Source: Candidatus Puniceispirillum sp. | GTDB lineage: Bacteria; Pseudomonadota; Alphaproteobacteria; Puniceispirillales; Puniceispirillaceae | DNA length: 64,000 nucleotides | Assembly (NCBI GenBank): GCA_016778895.1 | Contig: JADHOR010000007.1 | Span: forward strand, 1-64,000 | Reading direction: 5' to 3' | In this document: piece after piece, positions 1 to 8,105 of the stretch | Position numbering within the stretch: the first letter of the stretch is position 1 | Layout of the letters: the number at the start of each line of letters is the position of its first letter | Program-made: the position numbers and the translations under genes | Notes under the pieces: model-generated | Told to the model about the DNA's origin: nothing | Seen by the model: only the letters and a program-made list of their open reading frames with translations | Databases searched by the model: none

Positions 1-57
1 TAGCGCACTATACTGGGGGTGTAGGGGTCGTGGGTTCAAATCCCGCCGCTCCGACCA
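1..57 (+). tRNA. tRNA-Pro (anticodon GGG), 3' part only
   Basis: The window opens inside a tRNA, just after the start of the D arm. A five-pair anticodon stem (8-12 with 20-24) closes the loop CTGGGGG, placing the anticodon GGG at 15-17, which reads proline codons CCC and CCU. The T arm with loop TTCAAAT follows, then the acceptor strand CGCTCCG, discriminator A and an encoded CCA ending at 57. The acceptor sequence also fits proline tRNAs of alphaproteobacteria. The 5' acceptor strand lies outside the window. A short T-rich stretch follows the CCA. Confidence 0.93.
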
Positions 58-196
58 TTTTTCATTTAAAAAATACAACAAAACCTGGCCAGCAAAAACC
101 GCCTAACAAGACACGCGTCCCCGGTGAATAATGGCGTAAAAATTATAGAGGAAGGGTGCCCATTATCCCACGCCTGGCGCGACTATGCCGGCCGGA

Positions 197-904
197 TTAA
201 TCCTCGATATTTACCCGGTTGATAAGGGCTTCGGCGGTTTCAACCCTCTCGCTATAACGGTTGGTTAGATAATCTGCGCATCCTCGCGTCAAAAGAGTGA
301 ATTTGACCAGTTCTTCCATCACATCGACCATCCGGTTGTAGAAGGCCGAAGGCTTCATGCGGTTATTTTCGTCAAATTGCTGAAACGCCTTTGGCACTGA
401 CGATTGATTAGGAATCGTCAAACAGCGCATCCAGCGACCTAGAATGCGCATCTGATTGACCGCATTGAAGCTTTGAGACCCGCCATTGACCTGCATCAGC
501 GCGAGGGTTTTGCCCTGCGTTGGGCGAACAGCGCCCAGTGACAGCGGGATCCAGTCAATTTGCGCTTTCATTATGCCAGTCATTGCACCATGTCGCTCTG
601 GCGAACACCAGACCATGGCCTCGCTCCAGCTAACAAGATCACGTAATTCAGCAACCTTTGGGTGGCTTGCCTCATCATCATCGGGTAGGGGCAGGCCGCT
701 TGGGTTAAAGCTTTTGGTTTCGGCGCCTAATTTTGTCAGCACAAGAGCGGCTTCTTCGCTTATTAGCCGACTGAATGAGCGCGCTCTTAATGATCCATAA
801 AGCAATAGGACACGCGGCCGGTGGGACAGCCGGACACGATCAAACATCTGGGCTTCGTCGGGACGTTGGAACTCTGCTTCATTTAGCTGAAATGGCTCAG
901 TCAT
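197..904 (-). CDS. arsH: ArsH, NADPH-dependent FMN reductase of arsenic resistance
   Basis: A 235-residue flavoprotein of the ArsH branch of the NADPH-dependent FMN reductase family. The flavodoxin-like nucleotide motif [13 protein letters not shown] lies near residue 35 and the family-typical [20 protein letters not shown] near residue 102. Full length for the family. ArsH proteins oxidise trivalent methyl- and aryl-arsenicals or act as quinone/azo reductases and raise arsenic tolerance. No arsR, arsB/acr3 or arsC is nearby, so this copy is not in a classic ars operon. A short ORF sits 13 bp upstream on the same strand and may share its transcript. Family assignment is firm; the physiological substrate is inference. 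Confidence 0.93.
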   Translation of the reverse strand: MTEPFQLNEAEFQRPDEAQMFDRVRLSHRPRVLLLYGSLRARSFSRLISEEAALVLTKLGAETKSFNPSGLPLPDDDEASHPKVAELRDLVSWSEAMVWCSPERHGAMTGIMKAQIDWIPLSLGAVRPTQGKTLALMQVNGGSQSFNAVNQMRILGRWMRCLTIPNQSSVPKAFQQFDENNRMKPSAFYNRMVDVMEELVKFTLLTRGCADYLTNRYSERVETAEALINRVNIED

Positions 905-917
905 GGTTTAGGTTGCC

Positions 918-1079
918 TCATTTTGCGATAGCTTTGATTTGGATTGGTGATCTCGCCTCTGGCAGCATAGTGTGGTTTTCGGCGGGAAAAACAAAAAAAT
1001 CTCCGGGTGAAAAATCAATAGTGCATTCATCTGGCATCTGATTATCATTGCGCCAGTGATCAGGGTTTTTTGTGACCAT
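918..1079 (-). CDS. Short cupin-like ORF upstream of arsH, possibly a gene remnant
   Basis: About 53 codons from the ATG at 1079 to the stop at 918, ending 13 bp before arsH. The end contains SPGDFFVFPAENHTM, which resembles the second conserved strand pair of a small cupin (a Gly-Asp turn, then Pro and His), but a full cupin needs about 90 residues. The reading frame stays open upstream to 1166, overlapping the N-terminal region of the divergent GNAT gene. It may be a real small protein, or the 3' remnant of a cupin gene whose front was lost. No function is assigned. Confidence 0.35.
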   Translation of the reverse strand: MVTKNPDHWRNDNQMPDECTIDFSPGDFFVFPAENHTMLPEARSPIQIKAIAK

Positions 1080-1124
1080 CAGACTGGTAACGGTGGCTGT
1101 GGGCGTGATTGGAGCATCATAAAA

Positions 1125-1595
1125 TTGGCAGAATTGAGTGATAATATTTGCGTACGTAAGGCGCAAAAGACAGATTTGGCGGCTATTTTACGACTTTTGG
1201 CCGATGATAGGCTCGGCCGCCACCGTGAAGATACTTCTGGCAGTCCTCATGCGGATTACCTGACTGCATTCGACGCGGTGAGCCGTGATCCAAACCAGTA
1301 TCTGGCAGTTTTTGAACAGGGCGATGAAATTATTGGCTGCCTGCAGATAACCTTTATTCCGGGTCTGTCACGCCGCGGTGCGTTGCGCGGCCAGATCGAG
1401 GGAGTGCGTGTGGCAGCAAATTTCCGTGGCAAGGGGTATGGCACCAAGATGTTGCGCTGGGCAATTGAAATATGCCGCGAGCAGGGGTGCAAACTGGTAC
1501 AATTAACCAGCGACAAAACCCGCCAGGATGCACAGCGTTTCTATAAAGACCTTGGTTTTGTCCAATCACATGAAGGATTTAAGTTAGAGATTTAG
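1125..1595 (+). CDS. GNAT-family N-acetyltransferase
   Basis: A GCN5-related acetyltransferase that would move an acetyl group from acetyl-CoA to an amine; the substrate is unknown. The acetyl-CoA pyrophosphate-binding motif A is clear as RGKGYGTKML, preceded by the beta-4 strand GQIEGVRV and followed by the motif B region RFYKDLGF. The ORF track opens at a GTG at 1056, but its first 23 residues do not look like a GNAT N terminus. I prefer the TTG at 1125, ten bases after GGAG at 1111-1114, which also leaves room for the divergent short ORF. The start is uncertain; the family is not. Confidence 0.87.
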   Translation: MAELSDNICVRKAQKTDLAAILRLLADDRLGRHREDTSGSPHADYLTAFDAVSRDPNQYLAVFEQGDEIIGCLQITFIPGLSRRGALRGQIEGVRVAANFRGKGYGTKMLRWAIEICREQGCKLVQLTSDKTRQDAQRFYKDLGFVQSHEGFKLEI

Positions 1596-1716
1596 GTCTT
1601 TGGTAACGTTTTTGGCACAAAATAGACCGCCAGCCGATTTGCAGATTGACCCCCGCCGCATCTTGTTCCATCGCGACAAAAGATCCTCTGAATTAATCTC
1701 AAAAAAGGCTGGGACG

Positions 1717-2145
1717 ATGAAAGTTACGGGAAGCTGCTACTGTGGTGCGATTACGATTGAAGGCAATATTTCCGCTGATAAAATCATGGCCTGTCATTGC
1801 ACGGATTGCCAGAAATTCAGTGGCGCACCGTTTCGCGCTGTTGCGGTAATGCCAGCCGCTGATGTAAATATTACCGGCGATATATCAGAATTCCGCAAAA
1901 CAGCTGAAAGCGGTAATGAGCGCTTGCAGGGATTTTGTGGCACTTGTGGCAGTCATATCTATGCCACTGATCCTGAAAAAACCCTTTTCATGATCCGTAC
2001 TGGCTGTCTTGACCAGAGGCAAGAGCTTGTCCCGGTAAAACATATTTTTGGCAAATCGGCGGTTGAATGGATTGCCGGTATCGGCGCGGCTGCGTGGGTT
2101 GTCGCTGGACCTGCCAGTGAAGAGGTGACGCCGTTTAAAAAATAG
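1717..2145 (+). CDS. GFA/CENP-V family zinc protein
   Basis: A 142-residue protein of the Gfa-like family, founded by the glutathione-dependent formaldehyde-activating enzyme. The paired zinc-binding cysteines are all present: GSCYCGA near the start, CHCTDCQKFSGAPF in the middle and CGTCGSHIY later. Most family members are carbon-sulfur lyase-fold proteins of unknown substrate, so formaldehyde activation should not be assumed. The start is the ATG at 1717, which directly precedes the usual N-terminal strand; the track's longer ORF back to 1600 adds 39 atypical residues. It lies about 120 bp behind the GNAT gene on the same strand. Confidence 0.9.
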   Translation: MKVTGSCYCGAITIEGNISADKIMACHCTDCQKFSGAPFRAVAVMPAADVNITGDISEFRKTAESGNERLQGFCGTCGSHIYATDPEKTLFMIRTGCLDQRQELVPVKHIFGKSAVEWIAGIGAAAWVVAGPASEEVTPFKK

Positions 2146-2172
2146 GCTGCTGTCTTTTATCGCGTGGGACGA

Positions 2173-2766
2173 TCACTTTAGTCCACGATGCGCAAGCACG
2201 CCGTTGATGAAATCATCGGCGGTTGTGTCTTTCAGTCGGCAATTATTGATATTTGAGAGGCGGCTATCAATCGTGATTTTTGGGAAGCCAACAACCGCCA
2301 TTGCACTTGCTAATGCCTGTGCCGCGTCATTTATGCGTGATGCCCCATTGTCGATTTCGTCGCGAATACGCAATGTCGCAATACAATCGGCAATGCTCTC
2401 ATTCATCATGTGAGCAGGACTGTTGCGCGGCGGGTGTGGCAGGTCGATATCACCGGTTTGATGATGGGCGCATTCATGCATATCAACAAACTTCTGCAAT
2501 GCGGCTGGCGATCGCTCATAACTGAAACGGTAAATAACCGGCTTGCCATTATCATCATTTTTCGCCATTCCAGCCGCGGATTTCGCCGTCTGTGACGTGC
2601 GGGTTTCAAATCGAACAATCTCGCCGCGGCTGTTTTGACAAATCGGCGGCGCAATCACCTCAAATATTTGCGGTGATGATTGCGCGTCCGCAGTTGATAT
2701 GGCCACCAGCATGATTAGCAGGATTTGAAAGCCAAAAAGAAACGAGCAGACTAATTTACGCGTCAT
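2173..2766 (-). CDS. Secreted protein with a zinc-metallopeptidase-like HExxH signature
   Basis: About 197 residues from the ATG at 2766. A signal peptide is plain: basic start MTRKL, a hydrophobic stretch and a processing region ending in ADAQS, so the protein is likely periplasmic. The middle has HECAHHQTGD, matching HExxH, and about 18 residues later NESIADCIA. That pairing (HExxH, then a downstream ExxAD) is the layout of gluzincin-type and YpfJ-like neutral zinc metallopeptidases, where the second Glu is the third zinc ligand. Overall length is short for those families and I do not recognise the protein. It follows the NTF2-like gene by 10 bp on the same strand, so the two probably form an operon. 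Peptidase activity is inference. Confidence 0.8.
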   Translation of the reverse strand: MTRKLVCSFLFGFQILLIMLVAISTADAQSSPQIFEVIAPPICQNSRGEIVRFETRTSQTAKSAAGMAKNDDNGKPVIYRFSYERSPAALQKFVDMHECAHHQTGDIDLPHPPRNSPAHMMNESIADCIATLRIRDEIDNGASRINDAAQALASAMAVVGFPKITIDSRLSNINNCRLKDTTADDFINGVLAHRGLK

Positions 2767-2776
2767 GATTTGGCCC

Positions 2777-3163
2777 CTATGCTGCGGCAAAGCTGGAGCG
2801 GAACTGGGCTGCCCATTTACCATGTTTGTGCGTGATAACCCACAGCGAGTCAAAATCGGCAATCAGATTATCCGCGGCGTCAAACCTATTGATCCGTACC
2901 GCCAAATGAACCTTGTTATTGCTTGCCCGTTGGACAGTGATTGAGTGCCATGCGGTACGCGCCCAATTACCGCCAGCCCGCACCCTGAAATCCCCCAGAT
3001 ACCGATCTTTTGAGGGCCAAAAATCCAGATTGACGTCAACAAGCCGATAATGCGGAAAATGGAGCGTTGCGGCAAGCCCGTCCTCCTCAAGCGCATTCAG
3101 CGCATCTAGATGCTGTTGCATGATTGCTAATGCTGATGTTTCTGCAGATTTATCACTGTTCAT
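2777..3163 (-). CDS. NTF2-like/SnoaL-fold protein
   Basis: A 128-residue protein started at the ATG at 3163, where an NTF2-like fold would begin (helix, then FPHYRLVDVN). The pattern of an N-terminal helix around residues 8-30 followed by beta-rich sequence with Trp and Phe positions (DFDSLWVITHKHGKWAAQ) is typical of small SnoaL/DUF4440-like proteins. No catalytic residue set can be assigned. No signal peptide is seen from this start. It is the upstream partner of the HExxH secreted protein (10 bp gap). The role is unknown. Confidence 0.75.
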   Translation of the reverse strand: MNSDKSAETSALAIMQQHLDALNALEEDGLAATLHFPHYRLVDVNLDFWPSKDRYLGDFRVRAGGNWARTAWHSITVQRASNNKVHLAVRINRFDAADNLIADFDSLWVITHKHGKWAAQFRSSFAAA

Positions 3164-3514
3164 TGTCGGCTCCTTGAACGAAAAGCGAAAAACCGGCGTT
3201 ATAAGGCGGCTGGCTTCGGCACATGACAATGCCATAAATACGCTCCAACACAAAGCCAGCTGCCGCCCGGTTCAACGTTGCGTCGGTTTAACCTGCGTCA
3301 CTGGGTTCGGGTAAATACGATAAATTGCTTGCGATATGATAGTAAGCGGATCAGCATGAGTGGCCCATTACGGGCTGATTATCTTTTGGACTGGTAATTT
3401 CCTTTTGCTGTTTTGGGGCGTTTGCATTCGGGTGTTTGCATTCGGGTGTTTGCATGTTGCGATGCGATGTCGATTTAATGATTTTGAACTATGGTTGTTG
3501 CGGGATCTTAAAGG
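3164..3514. other. Intergenic region between divergent genes, no gene seen
   Basis: This 350-base stretch separates the minus-strand NTF2-like gene from the plus-strand MFS gene and must hold both promoters. Short ORFs crossing it have no protein-like composition. The only structure I see is the tandem repeat at 3421-3455. No convincing -35/-10 pair or terminator could be chosen. Confidence 0.6.
3421..3455. repeat. 14-bp tandem repeat, 2.5 copies
   Basis: The unit TTTGCATTCGGGTG occurs twice exactly and a third time as a 7-base start. It lies about 60 bp upstream of the MFS start in non-coding sequence. It resembles other short intergenic tandem repeats in the window in period but not in sequence. 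Confidence 0.9.
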
Positions 3515-4669
3515 ATGATTGACCGGCTGGTTATGCGTAATGTCTGGGTTTCGTCATGGGTTTTGTCGCTGTCACTTTTTGGCGATGCGCTGATTTATGT
3601 AATCTTGCCGGTTCATGCTGATGCGTTTGGTGTCAGTATGGTGATGGTTGGGTTTTTGCTGGCCGTCAACCGGATTATTCGCACCTTTGCCTATGGGCTG
3701 ATTGTGGATTTGGCCGAACGAATTGGCGTGAAAAATCTGTGTCTAATTGCGGCAATAACCGCCACCTTATCTACCCTGGGTTATGGTTTTCTCGATGGTG
3801 CGGTGTTGCTGACCTTGTCGCGAATGCTGTGGGGATTATCCTTTGCCGCATTGCTGCTTGTGACGTTGACCTATGCAGCGGTTAATCCGGCAAAGGCCGG
3901 CACGCGCATTGGTATCAGCCGCTCGGTTGAGCAGGTTGGGCCATTGTTGGCGATGACGGTGGGGGCATGGTTTGCAACCATTGTTGGGCCGCGCGATGTA
4001 TTTTTATATCTAGGGCTTGCTACTGCTGTTTGTGTCGGGCTGGCCTTCTGCCTTGATGGGTCGGCCCAGCCGGAACGGATTAAAAAGCAGCTATCGCGTG
4101 ACCGTATATTTCCATGGCCGGATAGTCTTGATATGATGATTTTTTGGATGGGGGCGGGGATTGACGGCGTTTTTACCGTGTCGATTTCGCTTATGTGGGC
4201 GCAATATGTATCCCTCGAGACTGCGATCTTGTTTGGTGGCAGTATTCTTGCGGCACGGCGGCTAAGCGAAATGCTGGTGGCGCCGTGTTCGGGGGTTATT
4301 GCCGATCGGTTTGGTATAAGGCTACCGCTGACACTGATGATCCTCTTGGCGGTTGCCGGATTTGTATTGCTCGGTGCAGGGCAGTTAATGGCTGGATCAG
4401 TGGCTCTGGTGCTGGCCCGCGGCGCTTTGGGCACCTTGTTTCCTGCCGCGGTGGCGCGGATTAATCCGGATAACACGGTAAAAGCACTGGCGCGAAACCA
4501 GACATGGCGCGATGTTGGCGCCGCCGCAGGGCCACTGGCCACCGGTGCCGGCCTCGCCTTTGTTGGGCCTGAAATCATGCATATGGCTGTTGCCGCGGCG
4601 TTTATTATCGCCTTTGCCGTGTTTGTTCTGTCACCTGGCTGGAAAACAGTAACGCGGCCGGTCATTTGA
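3515..4669 (+). CDS. MFS transporter
   Basis: A 384-residue inner-membrane protein with about twelve hydrophobic segments, typical of the major facilitator superfamily. The cytoplasmic loop after the second membrane segment reads YGLIVDLAERIGVKN, a degraded form of the MFS motif A. The second half repeats the pattern with GVIADRFGIRLPL. The substrate cannot be read from the sequence. The ATG at 3515 overlaps the AAGGA that could serve as its ribosome site, so an in-frame ATG at 3533 is an alternative start. A second, unrelated MFS gene follows. Confidence 0.88.
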   Translation: MIDRLVMRNVWVSSWVLSLSLFGDALIYVILPVHADAFGVSMVMVGFLLAVNRIIRTFAYGLIVDLAERIGVKNLCLIAAITATLSTLGYGFLDGAVLLTLSRMLWGLSFAALLLVTLTYAAVNPAKAGTRIGISRSVEQVGPLLAMTVGAWFATIVGPRDVFLYLGLATAVCVGLAFCLDGSAQPERIKKQLSRDRIFPWPDSLDMMIFWMGAGIDGVFTVSISLMWAQYVSLETAILFGGSILAARRLSEMLVAPCSGVIADRFGIRLPLTLMILLAVAGFVLLGAGQLMAGSVALVLARGALGTLFPAAVARINPDNTVKALARNQTWRDVGAAAGPLATGAGLAFVGPEIMHMAVAAAFIIAFAVFVLSPGWKTVTRPVI

Positions 4670-4800
4670 TGATGGTGATTACAGTCTTTAATCTTGTTTG
4701 GGCTGGTCGCTATGGTGGTATTGAAATGCGCTTGCCTGAATAAAAGATATTAGGCAAAACCATTGGCATCAGCGTCCAAGTGGGGCGTTACTCTCGAAAA

Positions 4801-6030
4801 ATGAAGGATAAAAGCCCCAATATGCCAGCGCCTCTCTCATCTTTTGCACATGATTTGTGGCTGACTGTCATCATATTATTCTGTGGCACGCTTAGCGGCA
4901 TTAACATTGCCAAACTAGCCCCGACGATTGCCGAATTATCGACAAGTTTTGGCCTCAGCCTGTCGCAGATTGGGCTGCTGGCGTCAGTCTTTACCATCAT
5001 TATGGTGATTGCCGGATCATTGATTGGCGGCATTGTGCGTGGTGCAGGAACCAAACGCATTTTGATTGCCGCCCTGGTTGTCGCCTGTATTGGCAATATT
5101 ATCAGCCTGTTCAGTGGTTCGGTGATTGGTCTTTTTATTGGCCGCGCGATTGAGGGGATTAGCCTGATTGCACTGACGCTAACCGCCCCCAGCCTGTTAA
5201 CCCAACATACAGATCCGTTGAATCGTGGCTGGGTCATGGGGGCATGGGGCGGGTTTATGCCGCTTGGCAACGGGATGGCGATCATTGCTGCGCCCTATCT
5301 TATTGAAAAGGGCGGCTGGCAGTTGGTCTGGCAAGTTGGGCTTGGGTTCTCGGTTCTGGTCTGTTTGCTGGGGTGGCTGTTTATTCCGGATGATAAGGCG
5401 CCGGTCAGACGTCAATTTGATCTTGCCGCATTAAAGCTGGCGGTCAAATTACCATTGCTTGCTTTTATCGGACTCAGCTTTGCGCTGCATTCACTGGTTT
5501 ATCAGACATTGATCCAGTTCATGCCATTGATATCACAGTCGCTTGGCGGGTTTAGTCTCATTCAGGGGGCGATGATCACTAGCTTGTTCTGCGTGTTTAA
5601 TTTTGCTGGCAATCTGATGACCGGACAGGCTTTGCAGCGCGGTATCGCGCCGTCACAAATCGTCAGACTGGTGTTTTCGACGGTGTCGATATTGCTGATT
5701 TTACTGGCTGTATTTAGCCAGTTTGCGGGGTTCCTGTTCCTGCTTTTGGTCCTGACCGGGCTGGTTACCGGAGGGTCAGCCCCGATTTTCTTCTATCTTG
5801 TCAGCCGGTCAAATGATGATCCGCAAAATTTACCGGTGTTTGTGGCGTGGGTGTTTCAGATTCAGGGTCTTGGTATACTTGTCGGGCCTGCTCTTATCAG
5901 CCTTGTGGTTGAAACCACGAATAGCTGGACTATTGGCCTGTTGTGCCTGATACCGGCCTGTCTTGCCATTGTTGCAATGTCGGGGCGGCTGGTGCTTCCG
6001 GTCACATCGGCCAAAAAGGCGTACCGGTGA
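4801..6030 (+). CDS. MFS transporter, second copy
   Basis: About 409 residues with twelve predicted membrane segments. The first segments (residues roughly 15-120) include LAPTIAELSTSFGLS, common in drug/anion MFS proteins where a solute-facing loop follows helix 1. The motif-A position after helix 2 is GGIVRGAGTKRIL. The protein is not closely similar to the preceding MFS gene, so this is not a tandem duplication. The track starts at a GTG at 4780; I use the ATG at 4801, though ATG 4822 is also possible. It converges on the PrpF/GalD-type gene, 41 bp away. Substrate unknown. Confidence 0.85.
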   Translation: MKDKSPNMPAPLSSFAHDLWLTVIILFCGTLSGINIAKLAPTIAELSTSFGLSLSQIGLLASVFTIIMVIAGSLIGGIVRGAGTKRILIAALVVACIGNIISLFSGSVIGLFIGRAIEGISLIALTLTAPSLLTQHTDPLNRGWVMGAWGGFMPLGNGMAIIAAPYLIEKGGWQLVWQVGLGFSVLVCLLGWLFIPDDKAPVRRQFDLAALKLAVKLPLLAFIGLSFALHSLVYQTLIQFMPLISQSLGGFSLIQGAMITSLFCVFNFAGNLMTGQALQRGIAPSQIVRLVFSTVSILLILLAVFSQFAGFLFLLLVLTGLVTGGSAPIFFYLVSRSNDDPQNLPVFVAWVFQIQGLGILVGPALISLVVETTNSWTIGLLCLIPACLAIVAMSGRLVLPVTSAKKAYR

Positions 6031-6071
6031 CAGATAGCCCGCGATAAGCAGCGTTTCCTCGCCGCGCCGCT

Positions 6072-7190
6072 CTAGGTTTTCTTGCCGTCCCAGACTGAAG
6101 ATGGCACATAGGCTTCGCCGCGGGCCAGCATCCGCGTTGTACGAAGCAAGCCAGCCCGTTCGATCTGCATGTCACCATCTTGGGTTTCGTCATCTTCGAC
6201 TTTAAGGCTCAGTTGAACATCAAATTTGCCCGACGGATGCTCAATTTTGATGTCTTTCACCATGCCGTCAGGCAACGTGGCAAGATCATTGATTGCGCTA
6301 TCTTGGTAAAGCGCGGCACTGGCAACCGAAACCGCGCCAAGCACGCCGATGGCTTTATGGCAATGTTTCGGAATGAAAGTTCGGGTATTCACCGCACCCC
6401 CAGCCAGCGGCTTTGAGACAAGGCTCATTTTTGGCACTGCTTTGCTTGATACGTCGCCAAGCCCCATGGCCAACCCGGCCTGAAGCCGGATCGATTCGAG
6501 GCGTGATTTCAGCGTTTCATCAGCATTTAGCTGTTCTGGTGTTTCGTTTCCGGTAATATCAAAATCACTGGCGCGTAAACAGACAACCGGCATTCCATTA
6601 TCAATGCAAGTGACCTGCACGCCGTCAAATTCGTCCCGATGATTTCCGGTTGGAAACAGGCTACCGCAGGCTGATCCCTGAAGATCCTCATAATTGCACA
6701 TGACAGGCGCAGATGTGCCCATTACCCCATCAATACGAGCATCGCCATGATAGATTGGCAGGCCGTTTTTCAGCGGGAACTGTAACAGACAGCGATTGCC
6801 GCTATTGGTCATATAAACGCGGATATTGGCAAGCTCGCCAGCCGGTTTGATTAATCCGGTTTCAACAGCGAAGGCACCTATGCCCGACAGGATGTTGCCG
6901 CAATTTGGGGTGTCATCCAACCCATCCTCGCCGACAAGCGCCTGCACAAAGCTATAGTCGATATCACTGTCATCACGCTGTGAAATTGACACGATTGCGA
7001 TTTTTGAGGTGAGCGGGTCAGCCCCGCCAAGGCCATCTATCTGACGGCGGTCGCCATAGGCGCCCATTACCCATTTCAGTACATTATCACGGGTGGCTTT
7101 ATCTTGGGGTAGATCGGCAAGGTGAAAATAAATCCCTTTCGAACTACCGCCACGCATCTGGATGAACGGGATTGCTGTTTGGTTTGACAT
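6072..7190 (-). CDS. PrpF/GalD-family isomerase (4-oxalomesaconate tautomerase-like)
   Basis: A 372-residue member of the PrpF family (DUF453), two-domain diaminopimelate-epimerase-fold isomerases. The N-terminal signature MRGGSSKGIYF is present near residue 11, the conserved GLGGADPLTSK follows, and the Cys of DDTPNCGNILSG sits at the active-site position. Family members move double bonds in unsaturated tricarboxylates: PrpF acts on methylaconitate and GalD on 4-oxalomesaconate in gallate breakdown. No acnD/prpC or gal genes are in the window, so the substrate stays open; the sequence feel is closer to GalD. The start is the ATG at 7190, because the 28 residues before it in the track look unrelated to the family. 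Confidence 0.87.
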   Translation of the reverse strand: MSNQTAIPFIQMRGGSSKGIYFHLADLPQDKATRDNVLKWVMGAYGDRRQIDGLGGADPLTSKIAIVSISQRDDSDIDYSFVQALVGEDGLDDTPNCGNILSGIGAFAVETGLIKPAGELANIRVYMTNSGNRCLLQFPLKNGLPIYHGDARIDGVMGTSAPVMCNYEDLQGSACGSLFPTGNHRDEFDGVQVTCIDNGMPVVCLRASDFDITGNETPEQLNADETLKSRLESIRLQAGLAMGLGDVSSKAVPKMSLVSKPLAGGAVNTRTFIPKHCHKAIGVLGAVSVASAALYQDSAINDLATLPDGMVKDIKIEHPSGKFDVQLSLKVEDDETQDGDMQIERAGLLRTTRMLARGEAYVPSSVWDGKKT

Positions 7191-7465
7191 GGTCTGCCCT
7201 ATGCTGGGATGAGGTCGAGCGCCCATCATATACATGATTTTGCCGGTGATATGCCTAAAAATATTGCTGGCCATGTCCGAGCGAAATAATTTTTATGATC
7301 GCGATGTTATGGTCGCCTTACCGGTCAATCAACCATTGGCATTTCTGCCGCCACATGCCTATAGTGGCTAAGGATTAGGTAACGCTAATAACAGCAGCAT
7401 CTTCCCGCTGCCTGTTGCCATAATCGAGTTACCACGATGCAACCCAATTTCAAAAAGAGATAAAA

Positions 7466-7999
7466 ATGGCTAGATTACCTGCGCTTGATCACGCCCAGAT
7501 GACTGCGAAGCAAAAAGAGATTTATCAGGAAATTGCGTCGGGGCCGCGCGGCAATGTGCGGGGGCCGCTCGCTGTATGGCTGCACCGGCCAGATCTTGCC
7601 GATAAGGCGCAGCAGCTGGGCCGATATTGCCGTTATGATTCGTCATTATCACCGCGCCTCTCGGAGCTGGCTATTTTAACAACAGCGAGGATTTGGGATG
7701 CCGCTTTTGAATGGCAAGCCCATGTGCCGCACGCACGCGCCGCCGGTGTTGACGAGGAAATTATTGATGCGCTGGCGAATGATCAAGCGCCTGAATTTGC
7801 TGCTGAGGACGAAGCGCTTGTTTATGAATTCACGCGTGAGCTAAATCTCGCACGCGGCGTCTCTGATGCGTTATACGCCCGCACTATTGCTGTCTTAGGC
7901 AAGGATAGAACGGTCGATCTTGTTGGGGTTCTGGGCTATTACAGCCTGATTTCGATGACCATCAAGGCATTTGATGTTGATCTGATTGGCGCCGTTTAG
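7466..7999 (+). CDS. Carboxymuconolactone decarboxylase-family protein
   Basis: A 177-residue protein with one CMD (AhpD-like) domain at about residues 40-150. The helix motif FEWQAHVPHARAAGV carries the Glu and His residues conserved in gamma-carboxymuconolactone decarboxylases. It lacks the CxxC of the AhpD peroxidase branch and contains only a single isolated cysteine, so peroxiredoxin-type chemistry is unlikely. A ribosome site (AGAGA) precedes the ATG. The gene is divergent from the GalD-like gene across 275 bp; both families occur in aromatic ring-cleavage pathways, but nothing else of such a pathway is seen. Function inferred only to family level. Confidence 0.88.
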   Translation: MARLPALDHAQMTAKQKEIYQEIASGPRGNVRGPLAVWLHRPDLADKAQQLGRYCRYDSSLSPRLSELAILTTARIWDAAFEWQAHVPHARAAGVDEEIIDALANDQAPEFAAEDEALVYEFTRELNLARGVSDALYARTIAVLGKDRTVDLVGVLGYYSLISMTIKAFDVDLIGAV

Positions 8000-8105
8000 G
8001 ATTTGCCGCTGAGACTAACATGATTGCCTGATTATGGGCGTTCTAACAGGGGTTGATCCGACCGCTTGGACATAGGTCAAAAGCGGTGCTATAAGGAATT
8101 TCTTT

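Noticed and set aside
3871-4665. 264-residue minus-strand ORF
   Set aside because: Shadow of the MFS gene on the other strand; Ser/Ala/Arg-rich, with no membrane pattern or motif.
3515-6030. Two MFS genes as a tandem duplication
   Set aside because: The proteins share only family-level features and differ throughout their sequences.
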